Origin: Deltaproteobacteria bacterium
GTDB taxonomy: Bacteria > Desulfobacterota > Binatia > UBA9968
Length of the DNA: 34,629 nt
Assembly: GCA_016210115.1 (NCBI GenBank)
Contig: JACQUW010000270.1
Location: 1-34,629 of the forward strand
Reading direction: 5' to 3'
Shown here: piece after piece, positions 23,871 to 31,352 of the stretch
How positions within the stretch are numbered: position 1 is the first letter of the stretch
Layout: every line of letters begins with the position of its first letter
Program-made: the position numbers and the translations under genes
Notes under the pieces: generated by a model
The model's input: only the letters and a program-made list of their open reading frames with translations
What the model was told of the DNA's origin: nothing
Database searches by the model: none

Positions 23871-24872
23871 ATGATCATTGACGCCCATACCCACTATACG
23901 ACGGCCCCGCCGCAGCTCCAGGCCTACCGGGGCCGGCAGATTATCGACCTCGCCCGGCCCGCGCGGGCCAAACTCCAGATCAGCGACGAGCAGTTGGAGC
24001 GCTCAATGGAGGGGCAGTTTAAGCGAATGGCGGAGGCGGGAATAGACCGGTTGCTTTTTTCTCCGCAGGCGTCGGCCATGGGTCATCATTTTGGCTCACC
24101 GCTCGTGAGCCGCTATTGGACAGAGGCATGCAATGAGTTGATTGCGCGAGTAGCCAGGCTCTGGCCGGATAAGATCTCCCCGGTCTGCCAGCTCCCCCAA
24201 TCACCGGGCGTTGCTCCAAAGGAATGGCTGGACGAACTCGAGCGGTGTGTAAAGGATCTCGCGTTTGTGGGCTGCAATGTCAATCCCGACCCGGCCGGAG
24301 GCCGCGAGCCTCTGACTCCTTCTCTGGGAGATGAGTGGTGGTATCCCTTGTGGCAAAAAATGGTCGAGTTGGATGTGCCGTGCACGGTCCACGCCAGCTC
24401 TTCGCAGAATCCGGCGATGCACCTGACCAACTCCTATTACATTGCCCAGCACCATTCCGCCGCCGTGGAGCTTCTCAAATCCAATGTCTTCAAGGACTTT
24501 CCCAAGCTCAAAATCATCATCCCTCACGGCGGCGGCGCTATTCCTTACCAGTGGAATCGCCATCGTGGTATGCACGTAAAGGAAGGTTATGAGCCGTTCG
24601 AGGAGGCCGTCCGGAAGGTTTACTGGGACATGGCGATCTACGACAAAGAATCAATGGAGCTTTTGATCAAGCGAGTCGGCGTTGAGAACGTTCTTTTCGC
24701 CACCGAGATGTTCGGAGCGGTCAATGCCATCGACCCTAAAACCGGGCGCAATTTCGAAGACATCGTGCCCATATTCAACTCCATCGACTGGCTCAGCGAC
24801 GATGATCGCTACAAGATCACCGAAGGCAACGCGAAGAAGGTGTTCTCACGCATCGTCTCTCAGGACAAGTAG
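23871..24872 (+). CDS. LigJ-like amidohydrolase-fold hydratase (4-oxalomesaconate hydratase family)
   Basis: 333 residues with GGAGAAG before the ATG. The N-terminus MIIDAHTHYTTAP resembles LigJ, where His6 and His8 bind zinc; here His6 and His8 fall at the same numbers. Further likely ligands are His174 (TVHASSS) and Glu279 (LFATEMFG). In ordinary decarboxylases of this amidohydrolase branch that last position is Asp, whereas LigJ uses Glu, which supports the hydratase. LigJ hydrates oxalomesaconate in the protocatechuate 4,5-cleavage pathway. The divergent neighbour is an HpcH/HpaI aldolase, which could perform the next, aldol-cleavage step. No ligAB dioxygenase or ligC gene is in the window, so the exact substrate is uncertain. 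Confidence 0.78.
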   Translation: MIIDAHTHYTTAPPQLQAYRGRQIIDLARPARAKLQISDEQLERSMEGQFKRMAEAGIDRLLFSPQASAMGHHFGSPLVSRYWTEACNELIARVARLWPDKISPVCQLPQSPGVAPKEWLDELERCVKDLAFVGCNVNPDPAGGREPLTPSLGDEWWYPLWQKMVELDVPCTVHASSSQNPAMHLTNSYYIAQHHSAAVELLKSNVFKDFPKLKIIIPHGGGAIPYQWNRHRGMHVKEGYEPFEEAVRKVYWDMAIYDKESMELLIKRVGVENVLFATEMFGAVNAIDPKTGRNFEDIVPIFNSIDWLSDDDRYKITEGNAKKVFSRIVSQDK

Positions 24873-24880
24873 AAGAACTC

Positions 24881-25615
24881 TCAGACTTCGACAATCATTC
24901 CGTCCTCCGCGAGTGTGAGAGGGATATCGCCTCGATGTTCCAGCATTTCCTGGCCCAGATGAGTCAAGACGACGCGCTTGCATTTGAGACGCGGAAGATT
25001 TGCCGAGAGCGTCTGATAATTCATGTGGTTTTCGGTCTGCCGGTCGAAGAAACAGCACTCGCAGAGAAACAGATCGGCATCCCTGGAGTGGGTCACAAAA
25101 AGATCGGTCCAGGCGGAATCTCCGGAGTACAGGATACTTTTCCCCTGATAGCTGACCTTCAGCCCGAGAGAGATTTCCCGCACCTGGTGTGGCACCCGAA
25201 ACGGGAAAACCTCGACGCCCTCGATCACCTGGGGCCGCTCGGGCTCCAGAATATGGAATTCCACTGACGGAAGTTTCTTAGGATTGGACGGATCTCCAAA
25301 CATCAACTGGAATAGATTCTTCACTCGCTTCTCAGTCCCGGGCGGACCGGCCACCTGAAGAGGACGGCCGCGCGGATTTTGATAGAGCTCTTCAATCACA
25401 AAGAAGGGCAACCCGCCGTAGTGGTCGCCGTGAAGATGGCTTAATAAGATGAGATCAATCCGCCGTGGATCCAGACCTGCCCGTTTCATCGCGAGTAAAG
25501 TGGTGGGACCACAGTCCAAAAGAAAAAATCGTTCTGCGGTGTCAATCAAATAGGCGCTGGTATTTCGACCTCCGCTCCCAAAAGCATCGCCGCAGCCGAG
25601 AATGTAAAGCTTCAT
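24881..25615 (-). CDS. MBL-fold metallohydrolase (RNase Z-like)
   Basis: 244 residues from ATG 25615. An earlier in-frame start at 25705 would lie inside the upstream gene and is not needed. The metal motif is SHLHGDHYGG (HxHxDH), followed by a bridging Asp in YSGDSAW and a His in LTHLGQ. The N-terminus KLYILGCGDAFGSGGRN is typical of RNase Z and related phosphodiesterases, but it is shorter than tRNase Z and lacks a visible exosite arm. The start lies four bases after the DUF1614 stop, so the two are translationally coupled. Its end comes eight bases from the convergent hydratase gene. Confidence 0.87.
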   Translation of the reverse strand: MKLYILGCGDAFGSGGRNTSAYLIDTAERFFLLDCGPTTLLAMKRAGLDPRRIDLILLSHLHGDHYGGLPFFVIEELYQNPRGRPLQVAGPPGTEKRVKNLFQLMFGDPSNPKKLPSVEFHILEPERPQVIEGVEVFPFRVPHQVREISLGLKVSYQGKSILYSGDSAWTDLFVTHSRDADLFLCECCFFDRQTENHMNYQTLSANLPRLKCKRVVLTHLGQEMLEHRGDIPLTLAEDGMIVEV

Positions 25616-25619
25616 CTGC

Positions 25620-26297
25620 TTAAGCCAACAAAGCCGCCATAAGCCCGGAGAGAACAATCCCGTCGAACGTGCCGGCACCGCCGATACTGGCCATGCCTGT
25701 GGCAACCTGCTTGATCTCCCGGATATGGAGCAGGTCCGCGCCGATCAGCGGCCCCGCGACCCCGGCGGCAAACGCGATTGGAGGAGCAAAATCCGGCATC
25801 AGCAAGACACTGGGAACCGCTGCCACAAGCGGCGGGATCAGGGCGGGCATCGCAATGCCGATTCCCGGGACCGGACGGGCCAGCCGGTAGCAAACAATAA
25901 TACTGAGCGTAGTGACAATAAGTACAGCCACAATGGCATGCGTCCCCTGGCTTACAACCCGCAGGAGCTGATAAAACGCGATGATACAAGGAATCACGCA
26001 TCCGCCAACGTTGACGGCGAGCGTTGTATACCGATGGCGGACGCGCAGGCGCGGAAACATGTATCCGAAGCCGAAAAGAGAAAAAGGGTCCGCAAAATAT
26101 TCCTCCCTACGCGGGATCCGTTTGATGGGAATGTTGATCGAGCCACCTACAAGGATTCCGAGCAGCGTCAACAGTGCAACTTGCGGGCTCAGCCCAAGCT
26201 TTGCGAGCGCGGCAAGCATGAGATGCGCGAAGAAGAACGGGAGCAAGATGAGAAATGCCAGGACGGCAATCAGGGGAAGGCAACCGGGGAAAAACAT
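25620..26297 (-). CDS. DUF1614 family membrane protein
   Basis: 225 residues, strongly hydrophobic, with about six predicted membrane segments, the first at residues 4-35. The conserved motif GSINIPIKRIP (after the second segment) and the later VNVGGCVIPCIIAFYQ match what I recall of DUF1614. The function is not known. A CAGGAAA lies upstream of the ATG. It is co-transcribed with the RNase Z-like gene that starts four bases after its stop. The 255-base gap upstream, shared with the CobS paralogue, has no gene that I can support. Confidence 0.8.
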   Translation of the reverse strand: MFFPGCLPLIAVLAFLILLPFFFAHLMLAALAKLGLSPQVALLTLLGILVGGSINIPIKRIPRREEYFADPFSLFGFGYMFPRLRVRHRYTTLAVNVGGCVIPCIIAFYQLLRVVSQGTHAIVAVLIVTTLSIIVCYRLARPVPGIGIAMPALIPPLVAAVPSVLLMPDFAPPIAFAAGVAGPLIGADLLHIREIKQVATGMASIGGAGTFDGIVLSGLMAALLA

Positions 26298-26552
26298 CGA
26301 TATCGTTTCCTGTTATGTTTGGGTGTTCAGAATATCCCGGCCTCTCCGCAGTCAACTTCAGATCGTTACAAGCTAGCTTCCTTGACCTGGCATCGCAACC
26401 CCTCAAAGGACGTTTGATGGAAACAGGCAGCGGACAGATGCGACTCGGCAGGGCTGCGGATTTGCGTTAGAGACAAGCACTTCTCCCGGAGCCCGGTTCG
26501 GCAGGCATTCAAGAGTTGACAGGAAAGGCGGGCTGAGGGAAAAAAGAGGGAG

Positions 26553-27275
26553 ATGCAATCGCTTCAGGCGGCCCTCAAATTTCTCACGGTTTTTCCTTAC
26601 CCCAAAGCCTCTGCAAGGTCACCTTGGGAGATCTCAAGCGCAATTCTCTTTTTTCCGCTCGTGGGCTTTTTTGTGGGAGTTCTCCTGGTAGTTTTTAACT
26701 ACATTTTCGATCCGTATCTGGCATCTGAGATACTGAGTGTCTTGTTGGTAGCGGTCCTGGTTATGGCCACCGGGGCACGCCACCTTTCGGGCCTAGCCAA
26801 CACCGTCGATCGGCTGGCATCAGAAATCGAGGGCCGAAAGACCCATGCTGCTTCTGGAGAGAGTCTGGCAGGTATTTTTGGCGTTGCAACGGTCGTTTTG
26901 ATGATTGCTTTTAAGATTCGCGCCATAGAGGTCATGGGAGAGGCGCGCAATCAGGGAGTCCTGCTTGCTCCCGTCTTAGGATACTGGGCCATGGCTATCC
27001 TAATGTATGGTTCCGCGCGGCCGGATAAGGAAATCCAGCCGACAGCGGAGCGGGTGCGTGGGAAACACCTTTTTCTCTCTACGCTGATAGCGCTTTCTCT
27101 GGTCGCGACTCTCGCCGGCAAGCTGGGTCTGAGAATTGCGCTCTCGATTTCGCTTTTCGCCGTTCTTGCCAGGGCCTATTTTGAGCGCCGTCTGGGGGGG
27201 GTGAATAATTACACTCTCGGAGCCGTCAGCGAGCTTGCCGAAACATTCGCTCTTATTCTTTTTGCTACTTTCTAA
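26553..27275 (+). CDS. CobS-like membrane protein with altered catalytic motif
   Basis: 240 residues, aligned without gaps over the first 110 residues to the normal CobS encoded at 32395, sharing FLTV.P.PK, FFPLVGF and FKIRAIEVM. CobS joins adenosylcobinamide-GDP and alpha-ribazole at the inner membrane. The normal motif HLDGLGDTFDGL becomes HLSGLANTVDRL (Asp79 to Ser, Asp83 to Asn, Gly87 to Arg) and MDDSHTG becomes SGESLAG (Asp102 to Gly, Asp103 to Glu). These acidic residues are the family's expected metal site, so activity is doubtful. The frame is intact and the hydrophobic segments are kept, which argues against simple decay. It lies before the promoter and riboswitch 1, so it is not under their control. 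It could be a pseudoenzyme, a partner of CobS or an enzyme of changed specificity. Confidence 0.82.
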   Translation: MQSLQAALKFLTVFPYPKASARSPWEISSAILFFPLVGFFVGVLLVVFNYIFDPYLASEILSVLLVAVLVMATGARHLSGLANTVDRLASEIEGRKTHAASGESLAGIFGVATVVLMIAFKIRAIEVMGEARNQGVLLAPVLGYWAMAILMYGSARPDKEIQPTAERVRGKHLFLSTLIALSLVATLAGKLGLRIALSISLFAVLARAYFERRLGGVNNYTLGAVSELAETFALILFATF

Positions 27276-27287
27276 TCCTGCCCACCG

Positions 27288-27300
27288 GCCCCTTCGGGGC
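27288..27300 (+). terminator. hairpin after the CobS paralogue
   Basis: A 5-bp GCCCC/GGGGC stem with a TTC loop, 12 bases after the stop. A longer alternative pairing of CTGCCC with GGGCAG is also possible. No T run follows. Confidence 0.35.
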
Positions 27301-27401
27301 AGCCAAGCCTAGAGGTTAACTAATTCGGATCAGAGAAACCGAGGCCCATCGGCTCCGCCGGGGGGCAGGTCCCCTCCGTGTCTCTTAAGCACCCTATCAT
27401 T

Positions 27402-27423
27402 CGTAGTGAAACCGTAGTGAAAC
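27402..27423 (+). repeat. tandem 11-bp direct repeat next to the B12 promoter
   Basis: CGTAGTGAAAC occurs twice with no gap (27402-27412 and 27413-27423), ending 11 bases before the -35 box. The spacing equals one helical turn, as expected for an activator or repressor that binds in tandem. Confidence 0.6.
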
Positions 27424-27434
27424 CCATTCATGTC

Positions 27435-27461
27435 TTGACAAGGGTCCCATTGCGTTATAAT
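27435..27461 (+). promoter_or_regulatory. promoter of the B12 uptake operon
   Basis: A perfect TTGACA (27435-27440) and a perfect TATAAT (27456-27461) are separated by 15 bases, slightly shorter than optimal. They lie immediately before riboswitch 1, so transcription would begin near 27468 and include the whole aptamer. Confidence 0.72.
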
Positions 27462-27474
27462 TTTCCGCGATCGA

Positions 27475-27640
27475 GTAAAGCCCTGATGGCTAAGGGAAGT
27501 CCGGTGTAATTCCGGCGCGGTCCCGCCACTGTAATTGGGAGATTCTCCTGCATGACACGCCACTGTGCGCCTCGGGCGCATGGGAAGGCTGCAGGAGCCT
27601 GCGACGCCCATAAGCCAGGAGACCTGCCACGGGCTCTTGA
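27475..27640 (+). ncRNA. cobalamin riboswitch 1
   Basis: Hallmarks of the class I cobalamin aptamer are present in order: AAGGGAAGTCCGGTGTAATTC, GCGGTCCCGCCACTGTAA and the B12 box AGCCAGGAGACCTGCC (27613-27628). The peripheral arm between the last two forms a long stem, CTCCTGCA with TGCAGGAG, capped by a GTGCGCC/GGGCGCA hairpin. Binding of adenosylcobalamin is expected to repress the downstream tonB. A purine-rich GAGAGAGAAAGG faces a CTTTCCCCTCCTCTCTC stretch (about 27653-27690), a possible expression platform, though there is no clear T run for a terminator, so translational control is as likely. Confidence 0.95.
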
Positions 27641-27722
27641 CCGGCCTCTCCGGAAGAGAGAGAAAGGTTGATCTTTCCCCTCCTCTCTCCATCCCAGCGC
27701 AGAGGCCAAAACGGGCATAGTT

Positions 27723-28583
27723 ATGAGATGGGTTTTGTTTTCCCTCGTCTCCGTCTTATTACACGCAGCGGCGTTGACTTATCCCATCTTCTTTTTTGCT
27801 TTGGTGGGCGAACCCGTCATCCCCGTTGTGGTTGTAAGTTTAAGCGAAGGGGATGGAAATCGTTTGAATGGCCAAGGCGGAGTTGGAAAACAACGGGACC
27901 AACCCGCGGGCCAGAAGCGCCGTGCGCGAGTGACGAGAACAGAAGAGAAAAGCAGTCTGGTAGAAAAACCAACAGCGTCCGGCACTCAAATGAACGCCGC
28001 AGCAAAAACCGCCCCGAATGTGAGTCCCGGGCTGAACACTCTAACCTTCCCTGAAGCGCAACCTGCTGAATCCATCGATGTAGGGGCATCGCATGGCGCT
28101 TCCAGCCTCCTCGGCACGGAACGTTTGAGTGAAGGCCTTACCACGGACACAACCCGGAAAAATCAGAAAGCGGGCACGGAAGTGGCTTCTTCAGCCCCGC
28201 GGGGCGACGGAACGGGGGAAGGAGGGTCCCGTGGGCGGGGGAATTCTGCAGTAAACGCCAGCTCAGACACGCGACGAGAAGACGGCGCCACTGGATTGGT
28301 ATTGGCCCGTCCCAGTTACACCCATAACCCAAAACCAGAATACCCTGAAAGGGCACGGAGAGAGGGCTGGCAAGGGACAGTGCTGCTCCGGGTCTTGGTG
28401 GATGAAAAAGGGAACTCTAAGTCAATCGAGGTAAACCGCAGCTCAGGTTTCGAGGCACTCGATCACGCTGCGATCCAGACGGTCACACGGTGGCGGTTCT
28501 CCCCAGCCCGCTATGGAGAGAGGCGGGTGGAGAGCTGGGTCAGGATACCGATTGTCTTTCGTCTGGCGGATCTAAGAGAGTAG
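27723..28583 (+). CDS. tonB: TonB family energy-transducing protein
   Basis: 286 residues. The N-terminal membrane anchor holds SVLLH, with Ser10 and His14 spaced like the functional SHLS motif of TonB. The periplasmic linker (about 40-200) is Gly/Ser/Thr-rich and lacks the Pro-Lys and Pro-Glu repeats of enteric TonB. The C-terminal domain (from about 205) has the typical NPKPEYPERARREGWQGTV and ends with a WRFSPAR segment. TonB passes proton-motive energy from ExbB/ExbD to outer-membrane receptors; exbB/exbD are not in the window. Sitting between two cobalamin riboswitches and before a BtuB-like receptor, it is probably dedicated to corrinoid uptake. Confidence 0.9.
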   Translation: MRWVLFSLVSVLLHAAALTYPIFFFALVGEPVIPVVVVSLSEGDGNRLNGQGGVGKQRDQPAGQKRRARVTRTEEKSSLVEKPTASGTQMNAAAKTAPNVSPGLNTLTFPEAQPAESIDVGASHGASSLLGTERLSEGLTTDTTRKNQKAGTEVASSAPRGDGTGEGGSRGRGNSAVNASSDTRREDGATGLVLARPSYTHNPKPEYPERARREGWQGTVLLRVLVDEKGNSKSIEVNRSSGFEALDHAAIQTVTRWRFSPARYGERRVESWVRIPIVFRLADLRE

Positions 28584-28599
28584 CGAGAATTTTAGGAGG

Positions 28600-28838
28600 C
28601 GATAGAGAAAGAGTTAATTGGCTGCAGACGGATGCCAGGGAAAGGGGTGTAATTCCCCTGCTGCCCCGCAACTGTGATGGCCACGAAAGCCGCACGAACT
28701 AGCCACTGCCCAGCAGAATTTTGGATTTCGGATTGGGGATTTTGGATTTGATTAGATTCGAAAATCTGAAATCACTGCTCCGGGCGGGAAGGCGCGGCAA
28801 GTAGGTTAAAGCCTGAGCCAGGAGACCTGTCCGTTCTG
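28600..28838 (+). ncRNA. cobalamin riboswitch 2, with AT-rich insert in a peripheral arm
   Basis: The core elements are GATGCCAGGGAAAGGGGTGT, GCTGCCCCGCAACTGTGATG and the B12 box AGCCAGGAGACCTG (28816-28829). The gap from the tonB stop (28583) shows no convincing promoter, so this aptamer is probably read through from the tonB transcript and controls the receptor gene. The peripheral arm GCCCAGCAG/CTGCTCCGGGC (28708-28716 with 28775-28785) is extended by a 58-base AT-rich insert. Regulation of btuB by cobalamin is expected; the ribosome site AAAAGGAGG lies about 25 bases after the box, within reach of a translational switch. Confidence 0.93.
28717..28774 (+). repeat. 58-base AT-rich repeat-like insert in riboswitch 2
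   Basis: The insert consists of iterated GGATTT/GGATTTCGG-like units and can fold back on itself (GATTTCGGAT with ATCTGAAATC, and AGATT with AATCT). Its base composition differs sharply from the flanking sequence, and it sits exactly at the tip of a peripheral stem of the aptamer. Confidence 0.7.
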
Positions 28839-28874
28839 CCTCAACGCTCCCCTTTCGCGGGAAAAGGAGGTTCC

Positions 28875-30785
28875 ATGGTTCTCATCTTTTTTCTTCTCAT
28901 TTCGATCTTTCTCTCCAGGCTCTCCACGGCGGCGGAGCCCGAGCAGGATGAAACGCTTGCGCCGGTTGTGGTGACCGCGACACGGATTGAGACAGCTCAG
29001 GAGCAGACGACCACTTCGATTTCCGTGATCACCGCCAAAGATATTGAGGCCCGACAAGCTGAGACGGTCCTAGAGGTCTTGCGCACGGTGTCAGGCGTGG
29101 ACATGGTTCAGGCAGGCTCACGAGGGAATGCCACGTCTGTCTTCATTCGCGGGTCTGAATCCGACGATGTATTGGTTCTGATCGATGGGGTTGAGGTGAA
29201 CAGCACGACTTTGGGTTCCTTCGATTTTGCTCACCTGACCACGGATAATATCGAGCGGATCGAGGTGGTCCGCGGCGCCGGGGGGACCCTCTACGGCTCT
29301 CAAGCGGTGGGCGGCGTCATCAATATCCTTACGAAAAGAGGCGAGGCACCGCCCCAACTCACATTTTCAGCGGAGGGTGGCAATGGCCACACCCATCGTC
29401 AGGCCCTAACCCTGCGTGGCGGCACTGGAAAACTGGGGTATTCTCTCAGTGCCGCTCGTTTCGAAACGCAAGGATTTCACCGGTTTAACGATGACTATCG
29501 AAATCTCGCCACGTCTGCCCGGCTGGATTATAGGCTCATGGATGCCAGCCTGAAAGGGATCTTTCATTTTGTGAAGACTGACCTGGGCCTCTTTAACAAC
29601 AATAATTTTGCTTCCGCTCCTGATCCCAATGCGCGCGAGGCGGCAGAGCGGTACTTGGGAAAACTGGAATGGGAGCAGCGGATCTTCAAAGAGTGGGACT
29701 ACCGGATTTCGGGATCAATCTTTAAAGAGCACATCAAGGATAGCGATGATGTTGACTCTTGCGTAATTTTTGGCTTTCCCTGCGATTCCAGGACTCGGGA
29801 TCGTTTCCGCCCCAATATTAACACGGGAGAGTTTCAAACCAACTACCGTATAGAAGACTGGAGCACGACGACTTTCGGGGTCGAGTATAAACTGAGGCAG
29901 GCCAGCACAAGCGGCGGGATTGAGCGCTCCGTCCGCAATCTAGGTTATTACCTGCAGGAGCAAATTCATTTTTTGGACCGCCGCCTTATTTTGGTCCCCG
30001 GAGTACGCCTTGATGACAATCAGTCCTTCGGCACAGCGTGGACCCCCTCTTTTTCTGCGGCTTATCTCTTCAAAGAAACCGGAACCAAAGTGAAAGGAGG
30101 GTATGCACAGGGTTTCAAAGCCCCGACGTTGAATGAGCTATTTTTTCCTCCGGCCTTTGGTTGTCCCGCGTTCGGCAATCCCGATTTAAGTCCGGAAAGA
30201 AGCTGGGAGCTCAATGCAGGAGTTGAGCAAGGACTTTTGCGCGATCGATTCAAGATCGGGGCGACTTACTTCCACCGGGAGATAAGGGATCTCATCGAGG
30301 GGAGGCCGATCCCTGGAGACCCTTTTGGTTGTTTTCGTGCTGCCAATGTTGGACGCGCGCGCTTCGATGGTGTCGAATGGAATCTGAATGTCAGAATCTT
30401 CTCCTCTTTGTCGCTGAACGCTCAATATACCTATCTCGACTGGGACACGGAGGACGGGACGCTTCCGCGCAGGCCACGCCATCGAGGGAACGTCAACCTG
30501 AATTATCATCATGAGAATTTGGAAGTGAACTTGTTTGCGAATATCGTCGGAAAACGAGACGATTTTGACGCGACGACCTTTGCTGATATCCAGAAGCCTG
30601 GCTATACCCGATTCGATCTGGCAGGATCCTACCGGCTGCCTGTCAGGATTGCTCTAATGAAGAGCATGAGCCTTTTCGGAAAAATCGAGAATCTCTGGAA
30701 CAAAAAATACGAGGAAGCGGATGGTTTTCGCGCCCGCCCGCTCAATTTTATGCTGGGTATTCAAGGTGTTTTGGGTAAAAATTAG
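28875..30785 (+). CDS. btuB: TonB-dependent outer-membrane receptor, BtuB-like
   Basis: 636 residues with AAAAGGAGG before the ATG. Residues 1-20 are a signal peptide ending near STAAEP. The TonB box region is LAPVVVTATR (about residues 29-38). The plug domain shows VLVLIDGVEVN, IERIEVVRGAGGTLYGSQA and VGGVINILTKRG. The barrel ends with a C-terminal aromatic-type strand (RPLNFMLGIQGVLGKN), though the last residue is Asn, not Phe. It is slightly larger than E. coli BtuB. The cobalamin riboswitch in front and the B12 salvage genes behind support corrinoid as substrate. Confidence 0.92.
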   Translation: MVLIFFLLISIFLSRLSTAAEPEQDETLAPVVVTATRIETAQEQTTTSISVITAKDIEARQAETVLEVLRTVSGVDMVQAGSRGNATSVFIRGSESDDVLVLIDGVEVNSTTLGSFDFAHLTTDNIERIEVVRGAGGTLYGSQAVGGVINILTKRGEAPPQLTFSAEGGNGHTHRQALTLRGGTGKLGYSLSAARFETQGFHRFNDDYRNLATSARLDYRLMDASLKGIFHFVKTDLGLFNNNNFASAPDPNAREAAERYLGKLEWEQRIFKEWDYRISGSIFKEHIKDSDDVDSCVIFGFPCDSRTRDRFRPNINTGEFQTNYRIEDWSTTTFGVEYKLRQASTSGGIERSVRNLGYYLQEQIHFLDRRLILVPGVRLDDNQSFGTAWTPSFSAAYLFKETGTKVKGGYAQGFKAPTLNELFFPPAFGCPAFGNPDLSPERSWELNAGVEQGLLRDRFKIGATYFHREIRDLIEGRPIPGDPFGCFRAANVGRARFDGVEWNLNVRIFSSLSLNAQYTYLDWDTEDGTLPRRPRHRGNVNLNYHHENLEVNLFANIVGKRDDFDATTFADIQKPGYTRFDLAGSYRLPVRIALMKSMSLFGKIENLWNKKYEEADGFRARPLNFMLGIQGVLGKN

Positions 30786-30812
30786 CGTGTTCCAGACGAG
30801 GGTGCCATCTCA

Positions 30813-31352
30813 GTGCAAGTAAAACAGATCGTTCTGATCACGGGCGGGGCGCGGTCGGGAAAAAGCGGATATGCCGAAGAACGAGCCGATGACGCCGGCG
30901 CAAGGCTCCTTTACGTCGCCACGGCTGAGGCGAAGGACCAGGAAATGGGGGAGCGGATAGCGGATCACAAGAAAAGACGCGGGAAGCGATGGATCACCGT
31001 TGAAGAGCCCATCGAATTGGCCGGTGCGCTCCTAAGATACCGAGGCCAGTTGGACTGTGTGGTGGTCGATTGCCTGACTCTTTGGCTCAGCAACCTTCTC
31101 ATCCGGCGAGACGAAAAATATGCGGCAAAACAAGTTGAAGATCTCGTTGAAAAGCTGCCGCAATTCGATTTTCATATTTTTTTCGTAACGAACGAAGTTG
31201 GATGGGCCGTTGTCCCGGATAATCCACTGGCGCGCAAGTTTCGGGATCTCTCCGGTTGGACCAATCAACGCATTGCAAAAGCAGCCGATGAAGTTGTCCT
31301 TATGGTCGCCGGCCTCCCCGTGATCGTCAAGCGGGGGAAAACATGCTCTTAG
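30813..31352 (+). CDS. cobU: adenosylcobinamide kinase / adenosylcobinamide-phosphate guanylyltransferase
   Basis: 179 residues from GTG 30813 with GAGGGTG upstream. The P-loop is GGARSGKSGYAEE at the N-terminus. HKKRRGKRW holds the His that accepts GMP in CobU, and DCLTLWLSNLL and VTNEVGWAVVP follow in order. It phosphorylates adenosylcobinamide and then transfers GMP to give adenosylcobinamide-GDP in the cytoplasm, the first step of nucleotide loop assembly. It lies 27 bases after the receptor gene and overlaps cobT by 10 bases. Confidence 0.95.
   Translation: MQVKQIVLITGGARSGKSGYAEERADDAGARLLYVATAEAKDQEMGERIADHKKRRGKRWITVEEPIELAGALLRYRGQLDCVVVDCLTLWLSNLLIRRDEKYAAKQVEDLVEKLPQFDFHIFFVTNEVGWAVVPDNPLARKFRDLSGWTNQRIAKAADEVVLMVAGLPVIVKRGKTCS

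Larger units (their letters stand above)
27276..27434. other. gap between the CobS paralogue and the B12 promoter
   Basis: There is no gene here. It holds a GCCCC-TTC-GGGGC hairpin (27288-27300), a GC-rich stretch at 27335-27380 and the tandem repeat at 27402-27423. Confidence 0.6.

Noticed and set aside
27335-27385. GC-rich stretch considered as a further structured RNA
   Set aside because: It lies upstream of the consensus promoter and has no B12 box or other riboswitch core; only short GGGG/CCCC pairing is possible.
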